Assembly (NCBI RefSeq): GCF_000224145.3
Contig: NW_004190459.2
Location: 148,013-212,012, forward strand
Direction of reading: 5' to 3'
Origin: Ciona intestinalis
Lineage: Eukaryota > Chordata > Ascidiacea > Phlebobranchia > Cionidae
DNA: 64,000 bases
The position numbers and the translations under genes are program-made. Positions 42,001 through 57,000 of the stretch are shown piece after piece; the first letter of the stretch is position 1; each line of letters starts with the position of its first letter. The notes under the pieces are model-generated. The model did not search any database and had not been told where the DNA came from. It was given only the letters and a program-made list of their open reading frames with translations.

Positions 42001-45000
42001 TGTTATGTTTCATACACCTTATGCCAGCTTATAAGTTGCTATACGCATGTAACTTTGTTGATGATTATCAAAGTTAATGTTATTTAAAATCATATTCTAT
42101 ACAAACCAAACTTACCCGTGTGTACGTCATCGGCCAAGAAGGGCTTCAACTCTTCTCGTCGTGTTACGTCACTCTTATGACGTACTTTCTCGTATTTCCG
42201 TCGGTTTGGGGAAAGATTTTCTGCGCTTCGTGTTGCTCGTCGTAGATTGTTGTTCGTCGGTTGTGATGGTGGTAGAAAGACATCCTGTTTACGTCATAAC
42301 CGGTTAGTGACGTCATTAAAAAACATGATGTGACGTCATAAAATCTATGACGCCATGAGCTGTCGCGTTAAAAATTGGTTCAGCTCTTACGTCTTCGCCT
42401 TCTTGTCCGAAATCGAGAGGTGTCACGTGGTCATAGTTTCGGTCACGCTTGGATGAAGGAGGATCTTGTTTGGAATTTGAGCCGAGTAAACTATCCGCCA
42501 TTTTCTGCGCTTCTGTAAGAGAAGATAGAAAAGTTGAAAAAATATAAAGTAGGGTGAGAAAGACGGGACATTTTTAGCACATAATATCAAAGTATCCTGA
42601 TCGTGTTTTAAACAATTAACAACGGTCTATGGGAGTCGTGTGGATATAATTTTTAGAATGTTCTTGTTTATTTCCAAATGGGACGAGTAAATAGAATGAA
42701 AAGGTGTCCCATTTTTCACCACCCGACTCTATAGTAGGCTGAGGTAACATATACGTTAGCACATACAAGAAACAATATCAATTCGTTATTTGTATATACA
42801 TATATATATTACCTTTCATACGTCGGTGCTTCTTCATTTGCTGTTTGTACCGATAACGTAGAAGAATAAGAAGAAGTAAAATCACCAATCCAAACCCAAT
42901 CACCATCGGTACAACGTAATGTAGCAGAAGACCTCCTTTCCCACCCTATGTTCATGTATAAAAGTTAAAATGGAAACAATATCAGGCTTTAGTATTAAAT
43001 ATCTGAAAACAAATAATAACTCAAATCAATTTCCGTGAAGTGTCTTCAAGGACACACACGCCAACAACGTTATAGCAGCGTCGAGCTTCGAACACACAAC
43101 CTCTGTGATAGAGGCGGGCGCTAACCACTGTGGTACACGCCAACAAGCTCAAAAGTAAAAATCGTGTTCATTACCTTCAACGTTACATCTGCCAACGTCA
43201 TCCCAGCTGCGTCAAGCGTCGCAACGCTATGTGTGACGTCATTGCACCCAACTACGTTACATGAAGAAATACGAAGCTTGTACCACGTGCCCGGCTGTGA
43301 TGTAATAAAGGTTTTTTTACAAAACAATATTTAAAAAAAAATCACCTACAAAGATATATACGTGGTAATTTATAAGTGGGCACAAGGTATATGAAACAGA
43401 ACACCCGTGTTATAAAGACTGTCGTTGTCCCGTCACACAAGGATAAATAAGTTACTTTTATTTATTTAATCAACAGACAGTAGATTAAATGGTAACCTAA
43501 ATAAGTTTTTAATAAAGTAGCACACACAACAATCCATAAGTATACAGGCTAGATGTTTGGTTTTATGGATCAACTCTGGCCCAAATCATAAGCCCTCACA
43601 CATAGAGAATCGAATCCATCCTTTAATAATCTAGCACTTTCAGTATGGAATTCCAGTCTATTGTATATGGGCAAGATTCCTATCAGAAGACCTATGATTT
43701 GGATCAGATTCGACCAATTACCCCAACACTCAGGGTGGAATTCTATTCTATATGGGCAATAACCTTGTCAAAGGGAACCTAAAGGATTTAGGCCAAATTT
43801 GGCCAGTTGGCAATCACCCATAGAGTTAGTGTAGAATATACGCTGAGATATGCTGGGTTAAATATGGGTTAAATATGGGTTAAAAGTGAATCAAGTTTAA
43901 AAACAATACAAATTGAAGCCCCCACTTACGTGCAAATCGTGCAGGGGAAGTTTACGAAGTGACGAAACAATGATCTTTGTTTTATTCATTGTCCGCGAAT
44001 AATTGACGCTTCTGACGTCACCCGAATATTCCAAGGTTATACCTGTGAGACAAAATAGAAGAGTAACATGTTGTATAGTAGGGTGGGGGGAGATGGGAGA
44101 CCTTTTCATTTTATTTTTTTCGTCGCATTTGTTAGTGAACAAGCGAAATAATTTTAAATTGTGGTACTAATTATTGGAACCCCTATTTTTTTAGAAAAAA
44201 AAAACAGAAATTAAATTGTTATGAAATATAAGTAACATGTATTACTTGCCTGTGATTGGACAACCACCGTTATGCCAGGTTGAAAGGTCAACCATCATTG
44301 AAGTTTGATTGACAGATGTCACCAGGTCTTTGACGGATGCTATTACTGGGGCTGAAAAAATGTAAAATTTATAACGACATGAACAAAAAAGAAGACGATT
44401 GGGAAAATTATATCGTTTGAAGGCCATTAAGAATATTGTATTGGGGGTAAGATGAATACTGTTAGCACGTAATACCCCATGTTTCTCATTCATGCTTTTT
44501 ACAGTTAACAACAACGCTATTTTAAAGTCGTGAGGATAGGGTAATTTAGTTCTGCAAAAAGTTTTGTTTAATGGGACAAGAAAAGAGAAAGAAATCACGA
44601 ACCATCTTACCCCAATCTAACACAGCAAAACTTTTTTTCAAGATTTGCCGAAAAAAACAAACAAGAATAATAATTTTACCTTCGCCAATCGTTCTTCCTA
44701 ATAAGGTGAACACGTGACTTTCACCAACCGGGTTGACGGAAGTGACGTTGAACTCGTACCAGCTCCCGCACTCTAGCGCATCCACGTGGTAAGGTTGAAA
44801 CTGAAAAATAAACATTTCGTTCTTATAATTAAAGCAAATTTATTTTAGCACAAAAGGGAGAAATATTTCAGATAACTTATTATTATGTAATTTTTTTTCA
44901 AATAAAGATTCAAGCAAAAGATTCAAGTAAATATGATGACAGCAACGGTAATAAATTATGCGGTAAAATGCCCGGTAATAACGCTATGCGGGTTATAGTT

Positions 45001-48000
45001 TTTATAAGTAGGATAAATAAGGTATTTTAGGCGATAATGAAATAAATTGCATCATTTTTTCCCCACTAAGTTTTTTATAAACTTTCTAATACAACTTGGT
45101 TCCAAATACACTGAAATAAATTTTTATTTTTAAAGAAAAGCGGAACGAATAACGGAATAAGTCATAAAATAAATTACCTCTAAATTCCTGTCGCTTGACA
45201 ATTTGATTTCGTGTTGAACCACCGTCTCTTCTACGTCATCGTGACGTAGTGCTTTGTATTCCAGAATGTATGACGTCACAGGCAGTCCACCGGTGTTGTT
45301 CGGTTGGAAAATCAAGAAACGAAGAAAGTTGCTGCCGCGTTCCACGATTGTGACGTCACTAGGGGGGTCGGGTATACCTGGGGAAGGGATAATGACGTCA
45401 CAATGTAAGGTGTAGAATTACGTCGTTTTCAGTTTTTTTTTTAAACATATATTTAATTTATCTTTTTTCGTATACAGTAGCTAAGATAATGCAATTAAAA
45501 CAGCCAAGAGAAGGGAATTGAAATCAAAACGACAGTCGTTAAAACACGTTATGGGTAAAATAGAAAACACACATATAGAAACCCATATACTTAGTTCAGT
45601 TGAAGGCACAGCAATCTACTTATAATGCACACACTTCGTTCGTAATGAATATTTAATGAGCGTTTAATTATGTCTGCACCCGACACTATGTTAAGAAATT
45701 CCAGAACACTAGGACAACGTAAAGCAAACTAACATGTGCTACAAATAGAAAGTGACTATTTTTTATTTGTTTTTATTTTTATTAATTTTTTTTTGGAGGG
45801 GGGGGGGGCATTTTTTTAACTAGTATATCATATGCTTAATATTCACATCCGGCCAACTAATTCCTAAATCAAAGATATAGAACAGATTATGCTTTTCGAT
45901 ATAAGTTTGTATGTAAGCAAGAACAAACACAAAAACAGACGTAATAGTAGTGTAAAAATTGGTCTTATTTACACAACAACATACATATTTCATAGGTATA
46001 CAACAATATATATCCTAATCTACCATATATATCGTATTATGTAATGCGAAGAAAAATAAACTTACCGTGTACTATTAATCGTGACGTCATGGAGTGTTCA
46101 CCGAATTTATTTTTAACAAGACAAGTGTATAGACCTGCGTCTTGTTGTGACGTTACAGAAAAGTGGAAATGGCTGACGCTTTTGTTCAATTTTCTTGTGT
46201 TATGAGTTCTGTGAAAAGCAGAAATTTTGAATACGAATGCAATTTATTTATACCCGTGTAGTGCTGGCACGGAAACAAAAACGACAGTGATTGTAATATG
46301 GGTGTTCGGTTAGGGTTCTAACAACCAAAAGACAACCCCTAAGTGGCCTGATGTAATTGCCGTTAAGCTTCTTGCCCAAGGTCACACGGCCACAATGGTG
46401 ACAGCGACGAGGTTCGAAGCTGCTATGCCTTATGGGCTACAAGCTATCACATTGTCGCTTCGTCGACAGTATTGCAAAATCACGTTAAATGTGGTGCAGA
46501 TTACGACTTAGGGGTCAAAACTGGGCTATAGGATAAAATTAATCACAAACTGGCAACAGCAGCAAGATCCTAACAAAAATTTCTACCCGAATAAATTAAT
46601 ATATAACAGAATTTCTTTTTATAATGTTTTATCATACCCTGTTTTGGTTACTGAGTTTCGGACTGTCGTCCAAATTCGCGCGCTTTTGGTTAAACCAATC
46701 AGATTTCCATCCTTGTACCACGTGATATTCAAACTTCCATCACCACGTGTGGCGCAACGTAACGAGACAGGCTGGCCTGAGCCTATTTCCACCAAATTGC
46801 TAAAGTTGGAAATTCTTGCTGGTGCTGTAAAAATAAAGAGCGTGATTAAACAACAGTGATATATAAGTTATAGCTAATGTGGGAATAAAATTTAGTAAAT
46901 TTTTTTAATATAGTAGGTTGGGGTAAGATGGGACACCTGTTCATTCTATTTTCTCGTGCAATTTAGAAGTAAATAAAGAAAATTCAAATAGTTATAAAAC
47001 CGTTTCTTCACGACTCTAATAAACTGTTGGTAATTGTTTAAAACATCGTTGATAATTGTGACCATGATATTTGGATATATTGTGTGCTAAAGGTGTTCCA
47101 TCTTCCCCCACCCTACTATAGTAAAAGTATGGCGAAATTTGTTGTGCATTATTAATAAAAACGAATAAAAAGCATAGCCTGATAAACATTTACCTCAAAA
47201 ACACAATTAAACGGTCAAAAATTTGTAACTAATTATAATACAGTTTGCAATAAAATTAAGACAAAAAATTCTTTTTATCTCATAAAGATGTTATAAGTTT
47301 CACTCACCGTGTGCTTTCATAGAAATCATATTATGATCGACCCCAGCCATGTTATTGGCAAAGCATTCGTACAAACCATCATCGGCGTAACTGACGTTTC
47401 TCAACGTGAGGTAACTCGTCAATTTTAACGAAGTTACATTCCGTGTTATGTTGCTGGTAGGCACGAAAACCTTACCCGATACGTCTGTTGAATAAAAAGT
47501 TGCATCTTTTAGGCCCATTTAGAAAAATTTTCCTATATGTAAATTTTGGTCAATAATATAGTACTGCGGGGTAAGTTGTATTATTGTATATTATTAGCAC
47601 ATAATGTCCAATATTTTATAGTTGTGTTCTAAACAATAACATTATAGCGTCGCGATGAAGAGGTTATAAATTTTGGTAAATATTCTTGTATACTACCAAA
47701 TGGGACTTTAAAGATATAAAATCATGATGGGGGAAGATAGGACTTCTATTCTTTATATTTTCCTCCTCATTTAGTAGTAAATAAAGGACATTCAAAGAGT
47801 TATAAAACCGTATCATCACAACCCCATAAACCGCTGTTAATTGTTTAAAAACACGATCAGGATATTTAATTATTATGTGCTAAAGGTGTCCCGTCTTTTT
47901 CAAAACTACCATACTTGCAAAATTATTAACGTTTGATCAGGTAATTCATAATTTGTTAAATGAACCCGTGATTTAAAGCACTTGACACGCATGTTATTAA

Positions 48001-51000
48001 AGAAAAGAGAAAAATCATAATTGTCACACATCCATATAAAGACATCAAAGCACTAAAGATTTAATTCCGTGTTTTCGACACTTCTAATTATGTTCAAGAA
48101 TTATGACGTAAGAATGAGATTTATGACGTTTACTTACCCACGTTGTACTTATACCACGTGACTTTGGGCAATGGAAATCCTCTTACGACGCACGACATTG
48201 TGACGTCACTATACAGCGCGACAGTAGCGGGCAATTTTAGGCTTAGAATCGAAGGTGGTTCTGAAAGTTTGAGGTGTAGAGTTATATAAATGCAAAATGA
48301 ACAAAATAACACATACAATCAGTATTTTTAAAACACCTAAAAAATCGTATGTTGTTTTCTAATATAGTACGATGGGGAAAGATGGAACACCTTTTTATTT
48401 CATTTTCTCCTCCCATTTGGTAGTAAACTAAGAACATTCAAAGAATTACAAAATCGTATTCTCAGGACTTTCATAGACCGTTGTTAATTGTTGAAAACAC
48501 GATCAGGATATTTGGATAATATTTTCTAAAAGTGTCCCATCTTACCCCACAGTACTAAAATAAAATATTGTTAAGTATGTAAATTTATTTATGCAAATAA
48601 GGTACCTCTGACTATTAATTTGGTGTGTTCTGATGCGGAACCAGCACGGTTGCTCGTCACGCATGAATAGTTTCCCGCCATTTTCAAACTTACTTGTTCG
48701 ATTACCAAGCTTGAAATCCTAAAGATATAAACAGAATATTTACCACTTTTACAACAATATAATCATTAGGTATAAGTTTTTACCAGTAGCCAAAAAGATA
48801 ATGCGTAAATATGTGCTGTACAGTGCAGAATTCGTGGGACACTGCTGTATAAGCACACATATTACTGTCTTTGCCCTTTGTATTTACCCTTGAAAACACT
48901 CATTTTTGTGGATTTAGATAAACATTAGTTACTTACTAACCATTAGTTTACGATTCAAGGCATATACATTTACAGTTATAGGCATGCATTTATAAGGTAT
49001 ATTTATACTTTCACCAAACAAAGAAATGATTCAATGAAAAGATGATTTTGCATAGCACTATACAAGCGCGTTTAGTTCAACACAATAAAAAAACAAACAA
49101 ATAAATGTATGCGCCTTTTAATTTTCTTTATTTCTTAAGTTTCAATAATCACTAAATTTTACCTTTGCCCCAGCGGAAAAATTTGCACACCCGAATCCTC
49201 TGTTGTGATTGGCTGACCGTTTTTCACCCATTTGAATCTGATTGGTTCATCGTCTTTTTTCACCGAGCACGTCATAATTACAAGGTCATTGACCTTATAA
49301 GCTTCTTGGTTAAGAACTATCGGACCAATGACTGGGAGTTCTGAAATGAAAACAGATTAAGTTAAATGAAAGAATGCAACCCATTTATTCTCGTGTGACA
49401 GAGCAACAACAGTCACAACACAAAGTTGCTTCAACGCGGAAGTTTGTTTTATATATATTCAAATAGTGTTCTACTGGGTTTATGTGAGGAAAAAACTAAC
49501 AATACATTGCCCATATGCATACCGAAAATTACATTACAAGAAACATTACTGTAGACCAGGAAATCTCAAACTGTACCCAGTAAAACATTAACCAATTAAA
49601 ACTAATTTATTTTCATCGTTTTTAACACTTTGTGGTGCAACAAATGAAACAGAAAACCCAGGTTGGTCACTATACCCTAAAAATTCTTATGTGTCTCAAA
49701 ACTTACCAAGAACAGATAACTCTGTCGTCATCGTCGCTTTGACCTTGTCATGACCCTCAACCTGGCATTGGTACTTTCCCTGATCTGTTACTTGTACGTC
49801 ACGTATGTGTAATGAGGTTCCAAGTGATTGAATACGGTTTGTGAAAATTAGGGGTGTCCGATGAAGCCCTGTAATAATATGAACTTTAGGCTCTTTAACT
49901 AATGTGTTATCTATATTGGTCATGGCGTGAATTACAAGTTAACTGATAGGGTTTATACTGTACACGGTATAAATTAAAAAAAACATTTTTGGACGTATAA
50001 GAGTGTCTTATTTTTGGGAGAGCCCATTATATAGTATAGGGTGATAAAGGACAGGACACCTTTAGCACATAATATCCAAATATGCTGATCGTGTTTTAAA
50101 CAATTAACAACAGTCTATGAGAGTCGCTGGGAAACGGTTTTATAATTATTTTAATGTTCTTTGTTTATTAGCAAATGAGACGAGAAAATAGAATGAAAAG
50201 GTGTTCATGCTGCCAATGCCATATACATTTAAAAATAATTTACGTAGGGGTATTTTTTTAACATTAACAAACTCAACAAAGTAAAGTAAAATTTAAAATG
50301 GTTTATTTACCCGTGCGTTTAAACCACGTGATCGAACGCCATGATGCGGAACCGAGTACAGAGCACGTGATCGTGACGTCAGATCCGGAAAGTACTTCTC
50401 TTGGGGGAAGCTGACGAATTGACATCGGACCTAAGACGTTATAAATGTTAATGTACATGAAAGTATTAGGAGTATAAACACAATATATCAGGTTTAAATA
50501 AATACCCTTCAAAGTTACATATATAGTGGAGTGTGGGAAGACGGAACACATTTAGCACATAATATACAAATATCCTGATCGTGTTTTAAACAATTAACAA
50601 CAGTCTGTAGAAGTCGTGAAGATACGGTTTAATAATTCTTTGAATGCTCTTTGTTTACTACCAAATGGGACAAGAAAATGGGATGAAAAGGTGTTCCATC
50701 TCCCCCACTCTACTATATGTATAAAGTGTGCACGAGGTGTACCAGAACACACATGTTATAACGACTTCATTCATTCAAAATTTTAAAATTATTTTATTGC
50801 CATTTTAGATATTATAAACCAAGCTGGTAAATTCGGGAAAAATTATTGGCTGATATTTATTATACCAGCAAACTATGTTCCCGTGTGTTAAACTCTTTAA
50901 AACATAATCAGTGTCTTGGTGTTAATATAAAGACTGCTGAGAATTCATTAATACTTATGTTATGGTTCGATGTTAAACTCTTTAAAACATAATCAGTGTC

Positions 51001-54000
51001 TTGGTGTTAATATAAAGACTGCTGAGAATTCATTCATACTTTTGTTATGGTTCCATACAATTCCATATATGTATATATGTACGACAGCTAGGCGACAATA
51101 AATAATACGTGCTGCATTATTTTATGAGCTGGATGCATATCATGCACAAAAGCGAGTCGTGAATATTTTATAATGTAATTGATTTTACTGCGGGGTAAAT
51201 AATAAATAAGACTTATTTAACGTGAAACGCGCATGACAGGACGAATGGTGAAATGTATGATTTTAAGCCTTTAAGGCATGATATATGCTAGTAGGGTGGG
51301 GTAAAGTGGCTCATGTTTTCACACATCATCTATATGGTGGTAAACAAAAGATTAACAACACAATTTCATGATCGTCTCCCTATGACTGAAAAAGTTATAA
51401 TAATTGTAAAAAAACACAATTCTAATTTTTCACAACAACCGGAAAAGATTAAAAGTCTGACAAATGTGTTGAACTTACAAATATATATAGTAGAATGGGG
51501 GGAAACGGGACACCTTTAGCACAAGGTATCCAAATATCCTGATAATGTTTTAAACAATTAACAACGGCCTATGGGAGTCGTAAGAGCACGGTTTTATAAT
51601 TTTTTGAATATTCTTTGTTTACTAACAAATGGGCCAAGAAAAGGGAATAAAAAAGTGTTCCATCTTCCCCCACCCTACTAAAGTTTAAATCCATTTTTAA
51701 ATCCTACAATTAACGACCAACTAAATAAAATATAAATTGTTACCTTTTATTACAATTCTTCCAGCATGTTCTACTCTTTCTCCTCTGGCATTGGAAGCAG
51801 AGCAAGTGATGATTCCTCCGTCTTCTAAATTGCTCCCTACCACTCTTAATTCTCCAACTTGATCCCCATCCTCCCGGAAGATCACGGAGGACACTCTACA
51901 ACAAAAGATATTATTAGTATGAATACATGTGGAACTACATGTAATGAAACTAAATGTATAATACTATGGGGTAAGATAGGACACTTTAGGACATAATATT
52001 AAAATATTCTTATCGTGTTTTAAACAGTAACAACGGTCTATGGGAGAGCTACTTTGGTACTATAAGGAATGAGGATACAGGTTATTAATTCTGTCAATAT
52101 TCTAGTTCGGTGCTCTACAAACTTTTATGGGTTGGTGAACCCCTAAAGTTGTTGCGGCGAACTCATGCACCCCTGATTGCTTTAACGTAAAACTAATGAC
52201 GTTTCACAATTCCCAGTGATGCAAGATATAGAATTCATATAAAAAACTATAGGAAAGTGGCTAAATTGGTTAAAAAGTTTAAAACTAAATATTATTGCTA
52301 AAAATTGTTGAAGTTTGTGATGCATCCTTGTATACCATTTTGCACTGGTGCACCTCTGGCATATTTTGGTGCACGCTGGGGTGCACCGTGCACACCGGTT
52401 GAAGAGCACTGTTCTAGTTTATTAAATGGGACGATAATAGAAAATGAAAACGTGAACCATTTTACCCCAACCTAAACGGTATAAAACTATGAAGTATATG
52501 GAATTTTTGAAATAAAACAGATGTCATAAAATCAAAGTTTTGTTAATTTAAGTTCATGGTCAAGTTAAACCATTACGTTTTTTATAATCAATTATTTATT
52601 TGGATTGATAGATATTCCTAAATTGACGCACTAGGACGTAATCTGAAGATGTTGTGATGCAAAAAGCTTATTTTTTTAAGGAAATAAATGAATTGTTGAT
52701 CGCACGAGTTGGGTGTGATTCACCACAAATATTTTTTACATCAGATTGCAATAAAATTAAAAACACGAGAAATCCCGACAGTAATCAAACCTATTGTGAC
52801 GTGTGTCGTCGTCATTTGATCGTCCAACACTTCGAGATGTCTTTGTCTCTGTCGAAGTACTTGGAGTATATTTATAGATCGATAACGGGGTGAAATCGCC
52901 CCCAATCCTTGCTCCACCAACCCCCGTTGCTTCGTCAGTCTCACTCCCATTATTCAAGCCAACCGCAATGACGTCACCGTCTCTTAACCAGCTGATCGTG
53001 ACGTCGGAGTCGCTACGGAATCGACAGCGGAGGGTAAAGTTCGAATCAGGGTCAAAAGTCATTGGAGAATCGAACCCGGATGTGACGTTCAGGTTTGCTT
53101 GAACTGGGAAAATAAAATACGAATTAAAATTATATTTCAGAAAAAAAACACATTAAAATAAAACTAAAACTCCCGGCTTAAATTTCGCGTTTTTTTAGAA
53201 TAAAATGCTATGGAATCAAAAGTGCGCGCAGTCATAAAATGGAATTACATACTCAGCACCAGTAGTAAGACCTAACTAATATGTTTAAGCCAAACTTTCT
53301 ACTGGTTACTAGCTAAATAAAATACCCACAATCTTGGCAGCATTTCTTAGTTTTGGACGCACATCATTAAACATGATGACATCACCAAGTACTTTGATAA
53401 TATGAATGTTCCGGTATATAATCAACTTGTTCACCGACTCGTAAACCATATGTTCATATTAACGCGCAATTAATTTCTCTTTCTGTCTGACTGAGTTACC
53501 CAATTTAAATCTCCGATTATTTAATCTACGATTAAATTCAAAACGAAAATGTAAAACCGAGAGTCTTGCAAATTTTAATCGGCTGAAGATTTTTTTTTCG
53601 TTTCCGATTTCACTTAAATAGGATTTGAAATATTACAAGAGAATCGTTTCCATTTTGTCTTGTACATCAGCAAAATATAACGTGTAGTAGGGTGGGTGAA
53701 GATGGAACAGCTTTTCCTTTTTTCTATTTACTTTTCCCATTTTGTAGTAAACAAGGAACGTTCAAAGAATTATAAAACCGTTATCACACGACTTCCACAG
53801 ATCGTTGTTAATTGTTAAAAATACGATCAGGATATTTGGGTATCATGTTCTAAAGATGACCCATCTTACCCCACAGTACTATAAACCTATAAACACGTTT
53901 TAAAACATTACAAGTAATTCGTTTTCGTTTTTGTCCATGGGACTCCATGAATCAGCAAAATATAACGTATTGTTTCGTTATATCGAGCCTCGGGATTAAA

Positions 54001-57000
54001 ACGCGTTTAGAAAACATAATGAAATTGATTTCCAATGTTATTAAGATATCGCAAGGTTGAAATACGATAACAATTATAGATTTTTATCTCAACTATTTTG
54101 AAATGAAACTCATTTTCTTTGAACTGGTCGATGAAACTAGACAGATAATCAACTCGTTTTCCGTAAAATATGGGTCTGGTTTTCCGTAACAAATGACACA
54201 ACTAATTCATAACAATAAGTTTAAAAATAGGAAACAATAAATTTAAAAATTAGGGTCAGGGAATAAATATCTGTAGAAAATATTTTCTGTGTGGTTTTTA
54301 ATGCATTTAATTAGTACTGCATTCAAAGTGAGCTGTCAGTAAATTGAAAAAAATGTTTAAAAATAGCTCCTGTATTTGAACTAGTTAAACGTAAACTAAG
54401 GCCGGTGTTTCGTGTTGAACTGCGCGTTATGACCTCGTTTACCCCATTGTTGTTTGACTGATGTGTGACGCCGTGGCCATTGTCCCTTGCGTTTGGGCTC
54501 TTTGAACATTTAAGTGCATGTGGTGTCGCTTGTGTAACTGCAACGTGACGCCCCCATAGACCCCATGGGTAACAGGGTTAGGGGTAAGCTTGATAACAAT
54601 AGCTCGAGAAATACGACCCAGTGAGAAGCTTCTGGGAAAATCTAATTGCGCATGCGTGAAATATTTCTACCGGTCCTGCTGCTGGGAACTTAATTTACTG
54701 CAAAAGTTGTTTGGGTATAGATAGCTTTATGTTTTTGTTTCATGGTTTTATTTCAGGAGACATTTTTCATTTTTTGGTAGTAAACAAAAAACGTTTCAAA
54801 TTATAAAACCGTATCCTCACGACTCCCATAGACCGTTGTAGTTGTTTAAAACACAGTCAGGATATTTGTGTTAAAAATGCTGATTAAATTAAACATGAAA
54901 CGAGGTTAGACGGTTGACTTGCTTATCTAAGGACCAATAAATAAATGTGTTCATGTGTTGGTTACGAAATGTTTAAAAATATCCAAAACGGAAGCTGTTA
55001 CGGTTGCATAAATACGAACAAATGGCCTACTGTTTATACGTGTCGTATTTACGAGTGTATGAACACTTTATAAAAAGGACTTTTCGGGACATTTTGCTAA
55101 ATTAGCATTCCAGACAAGTTCATTTTCAGGTCACAGTCGTTCTGTTTTAAATTATTTAGGGCGGAAATTCTGAAAAAATCGATCGCATTAAGCATCAAAA
55201 TACACGCTTGTAATAGGTTTAGATTCATTAAAAATCAGGCGATGTTGATGTGATTATACCTTGGCAATGATTGAAAAACGACGACGTTTCAATAACACGG
55301 GACATATGTTTTCCTTTTACACTCACCATATGCTGTGGAAGAAATGGTCGCGGCAAATGGCCGTTAATGTATTGTACGTGTGTGCTAACTAGACGTTCTG
55401 GTATATGATCCTATTACGTAAACGTCTGGCATCGATGGTGCGAAAAGCGAGAAACACAATCGCGCACTTGAGGCTAAAGGGAAAGTTGACATGCCCCATG
55501 TTTACAAAATACGAAGATAAGGAAGCGAGAATACGGCTTCTAATCGTGGCGAGTCGAAAATTGGTTTCTGATTGTTTTAAAACATATTTGCGTGGAAAAC
55601 CTTGGTAGATTACGCCCGATTAGTAAAGGCAACGATAATTTATTTTTGTTCCTTTTCAATTACGTTTCGCTTTTTAAAGAAATAAAATCTCGGGTTCCGT
55701 TTTCAATGCCACAAATCGACTTCTACAGATCGTTATGGAAAACTTGAGTCAGTTTTAAATCCGTCGCCTTGACACGGTCGGACAGGTAGCTGTCCATGCT
55801 TATAATTACAATTCTCCCCGTAATTGCTGTCAATAACTTGAGTGGGCTTTGGGGAATATAAAATGCAATCTGTTGCAGTGACAACAGCAATATAATTGAT
55901 ATTGACAGACGCGAAGTGAAATAATTCACTTTTCCAACGAAACACAACAGTTTAGCATCTATGTCTAGTCTGGTACATGCTCTCTGTTTTCCGTATTAAA
56001 AAGTTGACATTATTCGCTATAGTGGAAATAATCGTTATTTAATCGTTTTGAATGACTCCATGCTCGCTGCCGAGTTAGCGTTTTTATCGCCTACTACCCA
56101 CAATTTATGTTGTAAAGTAATAACAAATCATGCTGAGTTGCTATAATCAGGGTAATGGGTTTTGTTTGAAAAGGAGGGAACCTTTATACCGATAAGTCAC
56201 CCACAAAGCAAAATACTCGGTAACTCGTAAGCTGGCACGAGGTGTTATAACGACTGTCGTTTACCGGGCACGCCAGCAGTAAGTTACATTCATTCATTCA
56301 TAAGCTGCCAACTCACTGCGTAATATACTTTATACACACATTGAAATAAGCAGCGCTTTAAAATATTATGGACAATACTGGGCAACATTGATTGTTAAAT
56401 ATTTAAACACGTTTAGAATTTTCACATCAATACTAAAAAGCGACGCCGTACGTCATTCGAAGTGGTAAAATAAATATATTTACCAAGACATGCCCAGTCT
56501 GGTTTAAAAAAACTGATAATCTGCAAGTACTCTTATATAGCGAGCAACAATGTGGTATATATAGTACCGTGGGGTAATATGGATACCGTTACCACATATA
56601 TAATATCTCATATTTCCTAATCGAGTTTTTAACAATTAACAACGCTCTCTTAGAAGAGCTACGGTTATATAAGTCTGTTAATATTCTTTGTTTACTAATG
56701 GGACGAGTAAAGTTAACGAAAACATGTCCCATTTGACCCCACTCTACTCCATAGTAGGGTGGGGAAGACGGAACACATTTAGCCCATAATATCCAAATAA
56801 TCTTATCATGTTTTAAACAATTACCAACGACTCATGGAATTCATGAATATACGGTTAATTTTATAATTCTTTGAATGTTTTTTGTTTACTAACAAATGGG
56901 ACCGGAAAATAAAATGAAAAGGTGTCCCATCTTCCCCCACCCTATTATATATAACTTTGTGGGTCTTTTGAACCTGGTGTGTTTTGGTGACGATAAAAAG

